From assembly GCA_001725155.1 (NCBI GenBank), contig MEFP01000001.1:216677-280676 (forward strand): a DNA stretch of 64,000 bases, read 5' to 3'. Origin of the DNA: Lysobacteraceae bacterium SCN 69-320 (lineage in GTDB: Bacteria; Pseudomonadota; Gammaproteobacteria; Xanthomonadales; Rhodanobacteraceae). The notes beneath the pieces are model-generated. The model ran no database searches. It was not told the origin of the DNA and saw only the letters and a list, made by a program, of their open reading frames with translations. This document shows positions 19,818 to 33,392 of this stretch, one piece after another (the first letter of the stretch is position 1; the number at the start of each line of letters is the position of its first letter). Both the position numbers and the translations under genes were made by a program.

Positions 19818-19888
19818 CGGCCACCGGCACCGGCACCGCGCCGTCGCACGCCGATCGGGTCGGCTGATTTGGCGGACACCGGCCGGCG

Positions 19889-21013
19889 TCAGTCGACGCG
19901 CACGCGCATCGCGTAGTCGGCCAGGGAATCCAGGCATTCGTCCAGGGTGAACAGGTCGAGGCAGGCGTGCGCGCCGCGGGCGGCCAGCGTGCCGCGAGCC
20001 AGCTTGCGCGCGATCACGACCGCCGCAGTGGCCGGAATTTCCGGACCGTCGCCGTCGCAGGCGACGATTTCCCAGCGCCGGCGCCGCGAATGGCCGTCGG
20101 TGCCGAGGCCGCTCAGCTCCACATGCATCGCGCCGGCGTCGCTGCCGGCCCTGGCGAACCATTCGCTCATGCGCTTGAGCCGCGCGGCATGGTGCGCGAG
20201 GTCCGTGACCAGCCCCGCACGCACGAGCCAGGACAGCAGCCACAGGCCGAAATGCAGCCGGCGCAGTTCCAGTCCGGCGCGGAAGCTCAAGTTCTGCAGC
20301 GGGCCGTAACGCGTCGCGAACAGATCCAGGTCCGGCACGTCGCAGGCGGCGAGCCAGCGCACGCCGACCGGTGCGGAATAGCGCTGCCGCTGCAGCCGCT
20401 GCCAGCCGCGCACGGCGACGGGAAGGCCGTCGCGGCGCCACGGCAACGCGCGTCCGACATACGACAGGATCGCCGCGACGGTGGCCAGGCCGCGCTCGGT
20501 GCGGTTGCCGGGGCTGATGCCGATGGCGATGCCGTCCAGCCGCGCGAACTCGCCGCGGTAGCGGTCCACGACCGCGGCGGAAATGCCCGGCACCGTGCTG
20601 GCGCCGGCGACTGCGAGCAGGCCGCGTTCGCGGGCCAGTCCGTCGACGGCTGCGGCAAAGCCGTCGACGTAGCCGCGCGCGTCGGCCAGGTCGACATAGT
20701 GCGCGCCGGCCTCCAGGCATTGCCGCGCGACCGCGTAGTCGCGGCCCTGGAACGGCCCCGCGCAGTGGATCACCAGATCGGGCCGGCGCCGCGCGAGCAG
20801 TTCGGCCAGCGCCGGCGTCTGCGCATCGACGGCGACGGCATCGAGCGTGGCGCGGCAGCGCGGGTCGGCCGCCAGCCGTTCGCGACGGCGCCGCGCCTGG
20901 GCGAGGTCGCGGCCGGCCAGCAGCAGGGTCCAGTCCGCCTCGCGCCCGAGTCGCGCGGCAATGCGCGAACCGAACAGGCCGTAAGCACCCAGCAGCATTA
21001 CCGTCCAGCCCAT
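19889..21013 (-). CDS. Saccharopine-dehydrogenase-like NAD(P)-binding protein
   Basis: 374 residues. MGWTVMLLGAYGLFGSRIAARLG is a Rossmann nucleotide loop (GxxGxxG), and DLVIHCAGPFQGRDYAVARQCLEAGAHYVDLAD is the typical saccharopine dehydrogenase/trans-acting enoyl reductase segment. The C-terminal part is unassigned. GGGAGG just before ATG 21013 favours this start over 21028. It converges with the DUF393 gene. In other genomes this protein type is often fused to or next to DUF4166, so these three genes probably act together on an unknown substrate. Confidence 0.8.
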   Translation of the reverse strand: MGWTVMLLGAYGLFGSRIAARLGREADWTLLLAGRDLAQARRRRERLAADPRCRATLDAVAVDAQTPALAELLARRRPDLVIHCAGPFQGRDYAVARQCLEAGAHYVDLADARGYVDGFAAAVDGLARERGLLAVAGASTVPGISAAVVDRYRGEFARLDGIAIGISPGNRTERGLATVAAILSYVGRALPWRRDGLPVAVRGWQRLQRQRYSAPVGVRWLAACDVPDLDLFATRYGPLQNLSFRAGLELRRLHFGLWLLSWLVRAGLVTDLAHHAARLKRMSEWFARAGSDAGAMHVELSGLGTDGHSRRRRWEIVACDGDGPEIPATAAVVIARKLARGTLAARGAHACLDLFTLDECLDSLADYAMRVRVD

Positions 21014-21066
21014 GCGACCTCCCGACATCGGCCGATGGTAGCCTGCACCGCGCTGTTCCGGCCGCG

Positions 21067-21092
21067 CTTGAATCGGTCCTTCACGACCACAT
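21067..21092 (+). promoter_or_regulatory. Sigma-32 heat-shock promoter of clpB
   Basis: CTTGAA (21067-21072) and CCACAT (21087-21092) are separated by 14 bases, fitting the sigma-32 consensus CTTGAAA-N13-15-CCCCAT. It gives a leader of about 45 bases before clpB, a known heat-shock gene. Confidence 0.65.
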
Positions 21093-21142
21093 AACCCCGG
21101 CATCGCCGGCCGCGCCGGCTCTCTCTTTTTCCCGGGTGATCC

Positions 21143-23746
21143 ATGCGACTGGACAAGTTCACGTCACGCCTGCAGCAGGCCCTGGCCGATGCGCAAAGCC
21201 TGGCCGTCGGCCGCGACCACAACATGCTCGAACCGCTGCATCTGATGGCGGCGCTGCTCGACCAGCAGGGCGGTTCGACCGTGCCGCTGCTGAGCCAGGC
21301 CCAGATCAACGTGCCGCTGCTGCGCCAGCGCGTGTCCGAGGCGCTCGCGCGCCTGCCGCAGATCAAGGGCCAGGAAGGTCAGGTCAACGTCTCCGGTGAT
21401 CTGAACCGCCTGCTCAACCTCAGCGACAAGCTGGCCCAGCAGCGCGGCGACCAGTTCATTGCCAGCGAGCTGTTCGTGCTCGCGGCGCTGGAGGACCGCG
21501 GCGAACTCGGCGGTGCGCTGAAGGCAGCCGGCGCGACCAAGGCCAATCTCGAAGCGGCCATCGAGAAGATGCGCGGCGGCGAGAAGGTGCAGTCCGAAAG
21601 CGCCGAGGATCAGCGTCAGGCGCTGGAGAAATACTGCGTCGATCTGACCGCGCGCGCCGAGTCCGGCAAGCTCGATCCGGTGGTCGGCCGCGACGAGGAA
21701 ATCCGCCGCACGATCCAGGTGCTGCAGCGTCGCACCAAGAACAATCCGGTACTGATCGGCGAGCCCGGGGTCGGCAAGACCGCCATCGTCGAGGGATTGG
21801 CCCAGCGCATCGTCAATCACGAAGTGCCGGAAAACCTGCGTGACCGCCGCGTGCTCAGCCTCGACATGGGCGCGCTGATCGCCGGTGCGAAATTCCGCGG
21901 CGAATTCGAAGAGCGCCTCAAGGCCGTGCTCAACGACCTGGCCAAGCAGGAAGGCCGCGTCATCCTGTTCATCGACGAGCTGCACACGATGGTCGGCGCC
22001 GGCAAGGCCGAAGGCGCGATGGATGCGGGCAACATGCTCAAGCCGGCGCTCGCGCGCGGCGAGCTGCACTGCATAGGCGCGACGACGCTCGACGAATATC
22101 GCAAGTACGTCGAGAAGGATGCCGCACTGGAACGCCGCTTCCAGAAGGTGTTCGTCGGCGAACCCAGCGTCGAGGACACGATCGCGATCCTGCGCGGCCT
22201 CAAGGAGCGCTATGCCGTGCATCACGGCGTGGAGATCACCGATCCGGCCGTCGTCGCCGCGGCGACCCTGTCGCACCGCTACATCGCCGATCGTCAGCTG
22301 CCGGACAAGGCCATCGACCTCATGGACGAGGCGGCCTCGCGCATCCGCATGGAAATCGACTCCAAGCCCGAGGAAATGGACCGTCGCGAGCGCCGTCTCA
22401 TCCAGCTCAAGATCCAGCGCGAGGCGCTGAAGAAGGAGAAGGACAGCGAATCGCGCCAGCGTCTGGCCGATCTGGAAAAAGAGATCGCCGTGCTCGAGCG
22501 CGAGTACTCCGATCTGGAAGAGGTGTGGAAGTCCGAAAAGGCCACGTTGCAGGGCGCGACCAAGATCAAGGAGCAGATCGAGCAGGCCCGCCTGGAACTC
22601 GAAGGCGCGCAGCGGCGCCAGGATTTCGCGCGCATGAGCGAGATCCAGTACGGCCGCCTGCCGGAGCTCGAAAAACAGCTCAAGGCTGCGCAGGAGGCCG
22701 AAAAGGTCGGTTTCACCCTGCTGCAGGACAAGGTCACGGCCGAGGAGATCGCCGAGGTCGTGGCGCGCTGGACCGGTATTCCGGTCAGCAAGATGCTCGA
22801 AGGCGAACGTGACAAGCTGCTGCGCATGGAAGATGAACTGCACAAGCGCGTGATCGGCCAGGACGAGGCGGTGCGCGCGGTCAGCGACGCGATCCGCCGC
22901 GCGCGGGCCGGCCTGTCGGATCCGAACCGGCCGTCGGGCTCGTTCCTGTTCCTCGGGCCGACCGGCGTCGGCAAGACCGAGCTGTGCAAGGCGCTGGCCG
23001 ACTTCCTGTTCGACTCCACCGACGCGCTCGTGCGCATCGACATGTCCGAGTTCATGGAAAAGCACTCGGTCGCGCGCCTGATCGGTGCGCCGCCGGGCTA
23101 CGTGGGCTACGAGGAAGGCGGCTATCTGACCGAAGCCGTGCGTCGCCGGCCCTACAGCGTGATCCTGCTCGACGAAGTGGAAAAAGCGCACCCGGACGTG
23201 TTCAACGTGCTGCTGCAGGTGCTCGACGACGGCCGTCTGACCGACGGCCAGGGACGCACGGTCGACTTCCGCAATTGCGTGGTCGTGCTGACCTCCAACC
23301 TCGGCTCGCAGCTGATCCAGGAAGCGTCGAGCATCGGCGGCGAGGAAGGCTATACGCAGATCAAGGCCGCGGTCATGGGCGTGGTGCAGGCGCAGTTCCG
23401 GCCCGAGTTCATCAACCGGCTCGACGAGATCGTCGTATTCCGGCCGCTGGAGCAGGCGCAGATCCGCCAGATCGCGCGCATCCAGACCGAAAGCCTGGCG
23501 CGGCGCCTCGGTGAGCGTCAGATCCGGCTCGTCATCAGCGATGCGGCGCTGGATCTGCTCGGCCAGGCCGGTTTCGACCCGGTCTACGGCGCACGGCCGC
23601 TGAAGCGCGCGATCCAGCAGCAGCTGGAAAATCCGCTGGCCCGGCAGATTCTCGAAGGCCGTTTCAGCGCCGGCGACACCGTCGCCGTCGACGTGCAGAC
23701 CGGCCAACTGGTCTTCGATCGCCGGCCTGCCGCTGCGGCCGCCTGA
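21143..23746 (+). CDS. clpB: Protein disaggregase ClpB
   Basis: 867 residues, full length. It has an N-terminal Clp-repeat domain (1-145), AAA1 with Walker [14 protein letters not shown] near 207 and Walker [16 protein letters not shown], the long coiled-coil middle domain (about 400-525, rich in Glu, Lys, Arg and Gln) and AAA2 with [13 protein letters not shown] near 608 and [13 protein letters not shown]. It works with DnaK/DnaJ to dissolve aggregates. A sigma-32 promoter lies upstream. A GC-rich inverted repeat (23772-23781/23785-23794) follows the stop and may terminate it. Confidence 0.97.
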   Translation: MRLDKFTSRLQQALADAQSLAVGRDHNMLEPLHLMAALLDQQGGSTVPLLSQAQINVPLLRQRVSEALARLPQIKGQEGQVNVSGDLNRLLNLSDKLAQQRGDQFIASELFVLAALEDRGELGGALKAAGATKANLEAAIEKMRGGEKVQSESAEDQRQALEKYCVDLTARAESGKLDPVVGRDEEIRRTIQVLQRRTKNNPVLIGEPGVGKTAIVEGLAQRIVNHEVPENLRDRRVLSLDMGALIAGAKFRGEFEERLKAVLNDLAKQEGRVILFIDELHTMVGAGKAEGAMDAGNMLKPALARGELHCIGATTLDEYRKYVEKDAALERRFQKVFVGEPSVEDTIAILRGLKERYAVHHGVEITDPAVVAAATLSHRYIADRQLPDKAIDLMDEAASRIRMEIDSKPEEMDRRERRLIQLKIQREALKKEKDSESRQRLADLEKEIAVLEREYSDLEEVWKSEKATLQGATKIKEQIEQARLELEGAQRRQDFARMSEIQYGRLPELEKQLKAAQEAEKVGFTLLQDKVTAEEIAEVVARWTGIPVSKMLEGERDKLLRMEDELHKRVIGQDEAVRAVSDAIRRARAGLSDPNRPSGSFLFLGPTGVGKTELCKALADFLFDSTDALVRIDMSEFMEKHSVARLIGAPPGYVGYEEGGYLTEAVRRRPYSVILLDEVEKAHPDVFNVLLQVLDDGRLTDGQGRTVDFRNCVVVLTSNLGSQLIQEASSIGGEEGYTQIKAAVMGVVQAQFRPEFINRLDEIVVFRPLEQAQIRQIARIQTESLARRLGERQIRLVISDAALDLLGQAGFDPVYGARPLKRAIQQQLENPLARQILEGRFSAGDTVAVDVQTGQLVFDRRPAAAAA

Positions 23747-23827
23747 GCGAATCTGCTTGAAAACCTGGCGCCGGTCCGCACAATGCGGGCCGGTTCCGGG
23801 CCCCGCCCTTCGCTATCCGACAAAGCC

Positions 23828-24139
23828 ATGCCGATCTACGAATTCGAATGCGGCGAGTGCGGCCAACGCTTCGACCGCCTGCAGAAACTGTCCGACCCCG
23901 ATCCGACCGACTGTCCGGCCTGCAACCGGCCGGCCGTGCGCCGGCGCGTGACCGCGCCGTCGTTCCGCCTGGCGGGTTCGGGCTGGTACGAAACCGACTT
24001 CAAGAAAGACGGCGACAAGAAGCGCAATCTCGCCGGCGACGGCGGCACGACGGCCAAGCCCGCCGAAAGCAGCGTGAGTGCTGCGCCGGCCGCAGCGGCG
24101 AGCACGTCGACGTCGGGCAGCGGCGGCAGCTCTTCCTGA
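23828..24139 (+). CDS. FmdB-family zinc ribbon protein
   Basis: 103 residues. MPIYEFECGECGQRFDRLQKLSDPDPTDCPAC is the FmdB/putative regulatory zinc-ribbon signature with two CxxC knuckles. The Ser/Ala/Gly-rich tail is low complexity. It usually precedes aspS in Gammaproteobacteria; here a DUF3011 gene has been placed between them. Function is unproven. Confidence 0.9.
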   Translation: MPIYEFECGECGQRFDRLQKLSDPDPTDCPACNRPAVRRRVTAPSFRLAGSGWYETDFKKDGDKKRNLAGDGGTTAKPAESSVSAAPAAAASTSTSGSGGSSS

Positions 24140-24249
24140 ATCGCGCAGGCAGCGTCCTGAACCCGGACTGGCCCTGCACGCGGGCATCACGGACCCGCTT
24201 GGCTTCACGGCTTACACTAGCTCCGCGTTTGGCCAAAGGAGAAGGTGTG

Positions 24250-24801
24250 ATGATGACGCGTGTACTGGGAACAGCCGCTTTGACGCTCGTGGCTCTGGCG
24301 GCCGGTGCCGGCCCGAATGTCGCGAAGGCTCAGGGGCCCGGCTACGGCCGCGACTCGATCGAATGCCGCAGCAACGACTACCGCTACAACCGTTGCAATA
24401 CCAACTGGCGCGATGCCCGTCTCGTGCGTCAGCTGTCGGGCAGCCGCTGCATCCGCGGCCAGACCTGGGGTGTGGATCGTGGCGGCAACGTCTGGGTCGA
24501 TCGTGGCTGTGCGGCGGTCTTCGCCGAAGCCGGCGGCGGGCCCGGGGGCGGTCATGGCGGCGGCGGCTGGCGTCCGGGCCCGGGTTGGGACACCGACATC
24601 AGCTTCGTCTGCGAGAGCCGCGATTTCCGCTACAACATGTGCCAGGTCGACGTAGGCCGCGGCGGCGGCGTGCGCATCGTGCGACAGATCTCCGGCACGC
24701 GCTGCATAGAAGGCCGCACCTGGGGCTACAACCGCGCAGGCGTCTGGGTCGACCAGGGCTGCGCTGCCCAGTTCGTGGTCGAGCGCCGCTGGCGCGACTG
24801 A
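24250..24801 (+). CDS. Secreted DUF3011 repeat protein
   Basis: 183 residues. The signal peptide MMTRVLGTAALTLVALAAGAGPNVAKAQG is followed by two copies of a DUF3011-like unit: SIECRSNDYRYNRCNTN ... SGSRCIRGQTWGVDRGGNVWVDRGC, and SFVCESRDFRYNMCQVD ... GTRCIEGRTWGYNRAGVWVDQGC, joined by a Gly-rich linker. Each unit has four Cys in a fixed pattern, fitting a disulfide-bonded periplasmic or surface protein. AGGAG eight bases before ATG 24250 sets the start. Function unknown. Confidence 0.85.
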   Translation: MMTRVLGTAALTLVALAAGAGPNVAKAQGPGYGRDSIECRSNDYRYNRCNTNWRDARLVRQLSGSRCIRGQTWGVDRGGNVWVDRGCAAVFAEAGGGPGGGHGGGGWRPGPGWDTDISFVCESRDFRYNMCQVDVGRGGGVRIVRQISGTRCIEGRTWGYNRAGVWVDQGCAAQFVVERRWRD

Positions 24802-24819
24802 CCGGCGCGGGTTGCATCA

Positions 24820-24853
24820 GGCCGCCGCTCCAGCCCGTCGGGAGCGGCGGTTT
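24820..24853 (+). terminator. Probable terminator before aspS
   Basis: CCGCCGCTCC and GGAGCGGCGG form a 10-bp stem around an eight-base loop, followed by only TTT. It probably ends the DUF3011 transcript. Confidence 0.6.
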
Positions 24854-24961
24854 CCCGTCGCTTAGGTCCGCTTCTTGTTTGCAGCGCAACAAGATCCTCC
24901 GTAGGATTCCGGCCTTTCCGCCCGATTCGGGCGGGCCCCCTTTTCCCGGAGCCTTGAGCGT

Positions 24962-26734
<1,773 letters not shown>

Positions 26735-26939
26735 TCGCCCGTTGCGCCGGTAATCAGCCGATTGGCGAATCAGGCCGGGGCCCGTGCCCCGGCATGTCGC
26801 CGCCGCGCACGCTGCTGCGGCAATGGCTCGCCGGGTCGGACCGCGACGCGGGATTTCCCCGCCAGTGCTTCGCATCGCCGCAAGGCCGGCAGCCGCCGGC
26901 GCCTTGCCGCGGCTGCCGCCGTTCGCGCAGGATGCGGAC

Positions 26940-27605
26940 ATGCGCGATGAGACCGTCATACTGATCCACGGCGTCTGGATGCGGGCGTTCAGTCTGCTGC
27001 TGTTGCGCCGGCGTCTGCGTGAGGCCGGTTTCCGCACCGAGCTGTTCGACTATGCCAGCGTGTTCGGCCGTGACGAGCGCAGCCTGGAGCGCCTGGGGCG
27101 GCGCATACAGGCGCAGCAGGCCTCACGTGTGCATCTGGTCGGTCACAGCCTCGGCGGTCTGGTCGCCCTGCGCGCGCTGGAGCGGCTGCCGACGGCGCTG
27201 AATGGCCGCATCGTCTGCCTGGGCTCGCCGTTGAACGGCAGTGCCGTCGCCCAGCGCCTGAACCGTCGCGACGGTCGCGCCCAGCTGCTGGGCTGCAGTG
27301 CCGGAATACTCTGTCGCGGCCTGCCGGAGCGGGTGTCGTCGGCCGAGGTCGGGGTGATCGCCGGCACGCGCGCGGTCGGGGTAGGGCAGCTGCTCGGGGC
27401 TTTCGACGGCCCCAACGACGGCACGGTCAGCGTTGCCGAAACCCGTTGGCCCGGAGCCGTGGAACACTGCGAAGTATATGTTTCGCATACGGGTTTGACG
27501 TTTTCGGCGACGACTGCGGCGCTCGCGGCGCGCTTCCTGCGGTCGGGGTCGTTCAGGGGGCCGGACGCGGAACCGCCGATAAAGCTTGCTGCCCGCGCTC
27601 AGTGA
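26940..27605 (+). CDS. Alpha/beta hydrolase, lipase-like
   Basis: 221 residues. ETVILIHGVWMRAFSLLLLRRRL is the oxyanion strand-loop and HLVGHSLGGLVALRAL holds the nucleophile Ser in GHSLG; the likely acid and His are in FDGPNDGTVSVAET and VSHTGLTF. It resembles the small cytoplasmic lipase/esterase or PGAP1-like group. There is no signal peptide from this start; the frame is open upstream to 26784 but the extra residues look non-coding. Substrate unknown. Confidence 0.8.
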   Translation: MRDETVILIHGVWMRAFSLLLLRRRLREAGFRTELFDYASVFGRDERSLERLGRRIQAQQASRVHLVGHSLGGLVALRALERLPTALNGRIVCLGSPLNGSAVAQRLNRRDGRAQLLGCSAGILCRGLPERVSSAEVGVIAGTRAVGVGQLLGAFDGPNDGTVSVAETRWPGAVEHCEVYVSHTGLTFSATTAALAARFLRSGSFRGPDAEPPIKLAARAQ

Positions 27606-27870
27606 AGTATCCTGGGCGGCGGTTCGCTGCTGGGAGGCTGCGACCGTTCAGTTCGGCGTCTATGCCCCTGCTCGTCGTCTCACGGGTCAGCTTGGCAGTA
27701 CGAAACGCGCGCGACCTTCTTCGGTGCCCCTCTTCAGGCGGCGCCCGGCCGACAATGGATTGCAAGGTCATGCGCTACAGGGTCCGTGCTCCCTGGCCGA
27801 ATCGTCGATCTGAATTTGTGCAACTTTTGCAGAATGAATTTTTTTCTTATTTCAGCTGGGGAATGAAACA

Positions 27871-28473
27871 ATGAAGCGCTCTGCAGTTCTCGCAAATTCC
27901 ATACGCCGTATCGTCGGCCTCTCCGCCGGCGCGCTCGTCCTCACCGTCGCATCGACGTCCAGCATGGCGGCCATCGTCTGCAGCTCGCCCGCTCTGTCGG
28001 TTCCCGCCAATATCGACGGCGTCTATCTGAACCTCGTCACCGGCGCGACCGGTACGGCAGGTTCGGGTGTCGCGGGCTGGGACATCAACCTGTACCAGAC
28101 CGGTGCCTCGGCGCTGTACTTCTTCTGGCCGACTTCGCCGGCCAACAGCTTCGGCGGCGCTTCCACGGCGACCGTCTATGACGCGCTGTCCTCGGGCGCG
28201 ACCATCGGTCCGGCGCAAACCTACATCGTCAACTCCGGCGGTGGCGGCGCGGCTCCGTACGTCAACTGGCAGACGGCGCAGACCGGCAAGTATCTCGGCG
28301 TGCGCTTCTATAACGAGAGCACGTCCGCGATCAATTACGCCTGGCTGCAGATGAACACGGGTGCCAGCGGCGGCTTCCCGGCGACGATCAACCAGATCTG
28401 CTACGAGAACACGGGTGTGGCGATCACCGCCGGCACCACGCCAGTCTCGCTGCAGACCTTCTCGGTCGACTGA
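27871..28473 (+). CDS. Secreted protein of unknown function
   Basis: 200 residues with signal peptide (MKRSAVLANSIRRIVGLSAGALVLTVASTSSMAA). The mature chain is rich in Ser, Thr, Gly and aromatic residues in alternating strands (VYLNLVTGATG, WDINLYQTGASALYFFWP, YVNWQTAQTGKYLGVRFYNE), so a beta-sandwich is likely. Two Cys could pair. It has its own terminator downstream and an AT-richer leader (about 27820-27865). No family recognised. Confidence 0.75.
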   Translation: MKRSAVLANSIRRIVGLSAGALVLTVASTSSMAAIVCSSPALSVPANIDGVYLNLVTGATGTAGSGVAGWDINLYQTGASALYFFWPTSPANSFGGASTATVYDALSSGATIGPAQTYIVNSGGGGAAPYVNWQTAQTGKYLGVRFYNESTSAINYAWLQMNTGASGGFPATINQICYENTGVAITAGTTPVSLQTFSVD

Positions 28474-28515
28474 GCCGCCGTCGCCGTGCCTGCGCGCACG
28501 GTCTGACCTGACCAG

Positions 28516-28547
28516 AAAAGCGCGATCGCGAGGTCGCGCTTTTTTTG
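28516..28547 (+). terminator. Intrinsic terminator
   Basis: AAGCGCGA and TCGCGCTT form the stem, followed by seven T. It ends the secreted-protein gene at 27871-28473. Confidence 0.88.
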
Positions 28548-28839
28548 TGGGCGATCCGCTGCGACGAAGCCGGCGCGACTGTCCGGCTTGCGTTCCGCGG
28601 CCCGGCCCGGGTTCGCGGACAGGCTGCGGCGTCTGCCGACCTATGACCGCGACCATTGCCGCAACGGGCCTCGCTGCACTGCAGCGAAGCTCTTGCTAGA
28701 CTGCCCGGCTCAGGGTGGTTCCCGGACGCGAGGCGATGGGCGGCGATTTCACGAATGGACTGGGCGGAGCCGCGGCCGCCGCTGCGATCCCGCCTGCCGT
28801 TGCCGCCGCCGCGTCCTGCCGCTGCGGCCGGGGCTGCTG
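28548..28839. other. Leader region before ruvC, no gene seen
   Basis: The ruvC frame is open through part of this stretch but without family-like residues. No RNA gene recognised; it should hold the ruvC promoter. Confidence 0.4.
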
Positions 28840-29361
28840 ATGACGCGCATACTCGGCGTCGACCCAGGCTCCCAGCGCACCGGTGTCGGCATCATCGACA
28901 CCGACGCCGCGGGGCGGACGGTCCACGTCTTCCACGCAACCGTGAAGCTGCTCGACAACGACAGTTTCATGCTGCGCCTCAAGCAACTGTTCGAGGAACT
29001 CGGCGCGATCATCGAGACCTATCGTCCCGACGAGGTCGCGATCGAGCGCGTGTTCATGGCCAAGAATCCCGATTCGGCGCTGAAGCTGGGCCAGGCCCGC
29101 GGCGCGGCGCTCTGCGCCGTCGTCACGCGCAACCTCGCCGTGGCTGAGTACGCGCCCAAGGAAATCAAGCAGGCCGTGGTCGGCGGCGGCGGCGCCGACA
29201 AGACCCAGATCCAGCACATGGTCGGCGTGCTGCTGCAATTGCCGGGTAAACTCCAGGCCGACGCGGCCGACGCACTGGCGATTGCGCTGACTCACGCGCA
29301 TACGCGGGCGACGACGCAGCGCATCGGCATACCGCGCACCGCATGGAGGCGCAGGCGATGA
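28840..29361 (+). CDS. ruvC: Holliday junction resolvase RuvC
   Basis: 173 residues. Acidic catalytic residues are Asp8 in [12 protein letters not shown], Glu69 in [23 protein letters not shown] and the C-terminal [15 protein letters not shown]. It cuts Holliday junctions moved by RuvAB. The stop overlaps the ruvA ATG (ATGA), so the two are translationally coupled. Confidence 0.95.
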   Translation: MTRILGVDPGSQRTGVGIIDTDAAGRTVHVFHATVKLLDNDSFMLRLKQLFEELGAIIETYRPDEVAIERVFMAKNPDSALKLGQARGAALCAVVTRNLAVAEYAPKEIKQAVVGGGGADKTQIQHMVGVLLQLPGKLQADAADALAIALTHAHTRATTQRIGIPRTAWRRRR

Positions 29362-29951
29362 TAGGGCGATTGAAAGGTGTGCTCGTATCCAAGCAGCCGC
29401 CGTGGCTGCTCGTCGACGTCAACGGTGTCGGCTACGAGCTCGAGGCGCCGATGTCGACGTTCTACGATCTGCCGGAGGTCGGCCGCGAGGTCACGCTCTG
29501 CACGCATTACGCGGTCAAGGAGGACTCGGTCGCGCTGTACGGCTTCCTGCGCGAAGTCGAGCGCAGCCTGTTCCGCCATGTGCAGAAGGTCAGCGGCATC
29601 GGCGCCAAGATCGCGCTGGCCATACTGTCGGGCGCGTCGGTCGAGGAATTCTCGCGTCTGGTGCAGAGCGGCGACGTCGCCGCGCTGACGCGAATTCCGG
29701 GCATCGGCAAGAAGACCGCCGAGCGCATCATCGTCGAGTTGCGCGACCGCGTCGATGCGATCGGTCCCGGCGTGCCCGGTCTCGGGCCGTCCGGCGCCGT
29801 GCCGGCCGATCCGGTGGCCGAGGCCAGCGTCGCGCTGCAGCAGCTCGGCTACAAGCCGGCCGAAGTCAGCCGCCTCGTCAAGGACGCCGCGGTGCCCGGC
29901 GACAGCGCCGAAACCATCATCCGCAAGGCGCTGCGCGCTGCGCTGCGCTGA
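29358..29951 (+). CDS. ruvA: Holliday junction branch migration protein RuvA
   Basis: 197 residues. The OB fold ([33 protein letters not shown]) precedes helix-hairpin-helix motifs ([33 protein letters not shown]) and the RuvB-binding C-terminal domain ([17 protein letters not shown]). The start is the ATG overlapping the ruvC stop, with GGAG nine bases upstream; an in-frame ATG at 29343 is less likely. Confidence 0.95.
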   Translation: MIGRLKGVLVSKQPPWLLVDVNGVGYELEAPMSTFYDLPEVGREVTLCTHYAVKEDSVALYGFLREVERSLFRHVQKVSGIGAKIALAILSGASVEEFSRLVQSGDVAALTRIPGIGKKTAERIIVELRDRVDAIGPGVPGLGPSGAVPADPVAEASVALQQLGYKPAEVSRLVKDAAVPGDSAETIIRKALRAALR

Positions 29952-29982
29952 TCGCGCTACCTTCCCTTTCGACGCGACGACA

Positions 29983-31856
29983 ATGAGCAGTCACGATCAC
30001 GGCAACAAGAACCTGTACGCCCTGGCCCTGGGCGCGATCGGCGTGGTCTACGGCGACATCGGCACCAGTCCGCTGTACACGCTCAAGGAAGCGTTCGGCC
30101 CGCACGGCGTGGCGATCAGCCACGACAACGTGCTCGGCGTGCTGTCGCTGATCTTCTGGTCGCTGATCGTCGTCGTCTCGATCAAGTATGCGACCTTCAT
30201 CATGTCGGCCGACAACAAGGGCGAGGGCGGCATCATGGCGCTGACCACACTGGCCCACCGCGGCGTGCGCTCGAGCGCGCGCGCGCGCTGGTTCATCATG
30301 GTGCTCGGCCTGTTCGGCGCGTCGCTGTTCTTCGGCGACAGCGTGATCACGCCGGCGATATCGGTACTCAGCGCGGTTGAAGGACTCGGGGTAGCCACGC
30401 CGGCGCTGAACCGTTACGTCGTGCCGATCGCCGTGCTCGTGCTGATGGCGCTGTTCGCGCTCCAGCGCAGTGGCACGGCGCGCGTCGCGCGCGTGTTCGC
30501 ACCGATCATGGTGCTGTGGTTCCTTGCGCTCGCGGTGCTCGGCACCATCAAGATCGTCCAGGCTCCGCAGGTGCTCGCCGCGTTGAATCCGTATTACGCG
30601 GTGAACTTCTTCGTGGAGAACGGCCGCGCGGGCTTTTTCGTGCTTGCGGCCGTGGTCCTCTCCGTGACCGGCGCCGAGGCGCTTTATGCAGACATGGGGC
30701 ATTTCGGCAAGCGCCCGATCCGTCGCGCCTGGTTCGCTTTCGTGCTGCCGGCGCTGATGCTGAACTACCTCGGCCAGGGCGCGCTGTTGCTCGAGGATCC
30801 GCAAGCCGCGGTGAATCCGTTCTATCTGCTCGCGCCGCCGATGCTGCTCTATCCGATGATCGTGCTGGCGACCCTGGCCGCAGTCATCGCCTCGCAGGCG
30901 GTGATTTCCGGCGCGTTCTCGGTCACCCGCCAGGCGATACAGCTGGGCTACCTGCCGCGCATGGAAGTCGTGCATACCTCGCGCGAAACCATGGGCCAGA
31001 TCTATCTGCCCTGGCTCAACCGGGCGCTGCTCGTGCTGACCGTTGCGGTCGTCGTCGGCTTCCACAGCTCGACCAACCTGGCCGCGGCCTACGGTATTGC
31101 GGTGGTCGGCACGATGGCCATCGACTCGGTGCTCGTCATCATCGTCGCGCGGCGGATCTGGAACTGGAAACGCTGGCACATCGCCGCGCTCGGCGGCCTG
31201 TTCCTGATCGTCGACGCCGCATTCCTCGGCGCCAATCTCGAGAAGGTCGAGCACGGCGGCTGGTTCCCGCTGGTGCTCGGCCTCGTCGTGTTCACCGTCA
31301 TGACGACCTGGCGCCGCGGCCGCGAACTCGTGATCCGCGAGCTCAAGCAGGGCGGCCTCGCGCTCAAGCCCTTCATCGAGTCGATCGCCGAACATCCGCC
31401 GCTGCGCGTGCCGGGCCAGGCCGTGTTCCTGACCGCCCAGCCCGACGCGGTGCCGCATGCGCTGCTCCACAACCTCAAGCACAACAAGGTGCTGCATGAG
31501 CAGAACGTCGTGCTCACAGTGGAATGGCTGGAAACGCCGACGGCCGAGCCCGAGGAGCGCATCGAACTCGTCTCGCTCGGCCACGACTTCCATCAGCTGA
31601 CCCTGCGCTACGGTTTCGCCGAGGATCCGGACGTGCCCGACATGCTCGCCAAGTGCGAAAAGGTCGGCCTGGTCTTCGACATGATGGACACGACCTTCTT
31701 CCTGAGCCGCGAGAGCATCGTCGCGACCGACCGCCCGGGCATGCCGCTGTGGCGCGACCGCCTGTTCGCGTTCATGCAGCGCAACGCGCTGTCGGCGACG
31801 GCCTTCTTCCAGATTCCGGGCAATCGCCTGATCGAGCTCGGCACGCAGGTGGAGAT

Positions 31857-31860
<4 letters not shown>
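29983..31860 (+). CDS. kup: Potassium uptake transporter Kup
   Basis: 625 residues. The N-terminal signature [23 protein letters not shown] is typical of Kup/HAK/KT proteins. About 12 hydrophobic helices follow, up to residue 450, and then a cytoplasmic C-terminal domain. It is a proton-coupled K+ importer of the inner membrane. It sits between ruvA and ruvB; its stop overlaps the ruvB ATG (ATGA), so it is part of the same transcript. Confidence 0.95.
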
Positions 31861-32891
<1,031 letters not shown>

Positions 32892-32978
32892 GCCCGGGTG
32901 CGACCGCGTTCAGGCGCGGCCGGCTATCCTCCCCGGCTGTTCTGCGCGCAGAAACTTCGCCTTCGCCAAGGAAGATCC

Positions 32979-33392
32979 ATGCACGCTGCTTCGTTCCGCT
33001 GGTCGCTGCGGGTCTACTGGGAAGACACCGATGCCGGCGGCGTGGTCTACCACGCGAGCTATCTGCGCTTCCTCGAACGCGCGCGCAGCGAATATCTGCG
33101 TCATCTCGGTATTGAGCAGGAGCGGCTGCGCAAGGACAATAACGTCGTTTTCGTCGTGCGCGACATCGCGATAGGCTTCGCCAAGCCGGCGCGGCTCGAC
33201 GATCTGCTGGACATCACCGTGGCCCTGGTCGAGCGGCGTCCGGCGAGTCTCGTGTTCCAGCAGCAGATCCTGCGCGCGGCCGACGGCGTGTTGTTGTCCG
33301 AGGCGCGCGTGCGAGCGGCCTGTGTCGATGCTGCCGCGTTCCGTCCCCGTCCCATTCCCGACGACCTGTTTGCGGAGATTTCCAAGGCATGA
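32979..33392 (+). CDS. ybgC: Tol-Pal associated acyl-CoA thioesterase YbgC
   Basis: 137 residues of the hot-dog fold. RVYWEDTDAGGVVYHASYLRFLERAR holds the catalytic Asp. The start at 32979 fits the family; an upstream in-frame GTG is unlikely. The stop overlaps the tolQ start by 4 bases, the usual first gene of the tol operon. Confidence 0.93.
   Translation: MHAASFRWSLRVYWEDTDAGGVVYHASYLRFLERARSEYLRHLGIEQERLRKDNNVVFVVRDIAIGFAKPARLDDLLDITVALVERRPASLVFQQQILRAADGVLLSEARVRAACVDAAAFRPRPIPDDLFAEISKA

Noticed and set aside
21164..23707. 847-codon minus-strand open frame opposite clpB
   Set aside because: Antisense shadow of clpB, with repetitive Asp/Arg/His content.
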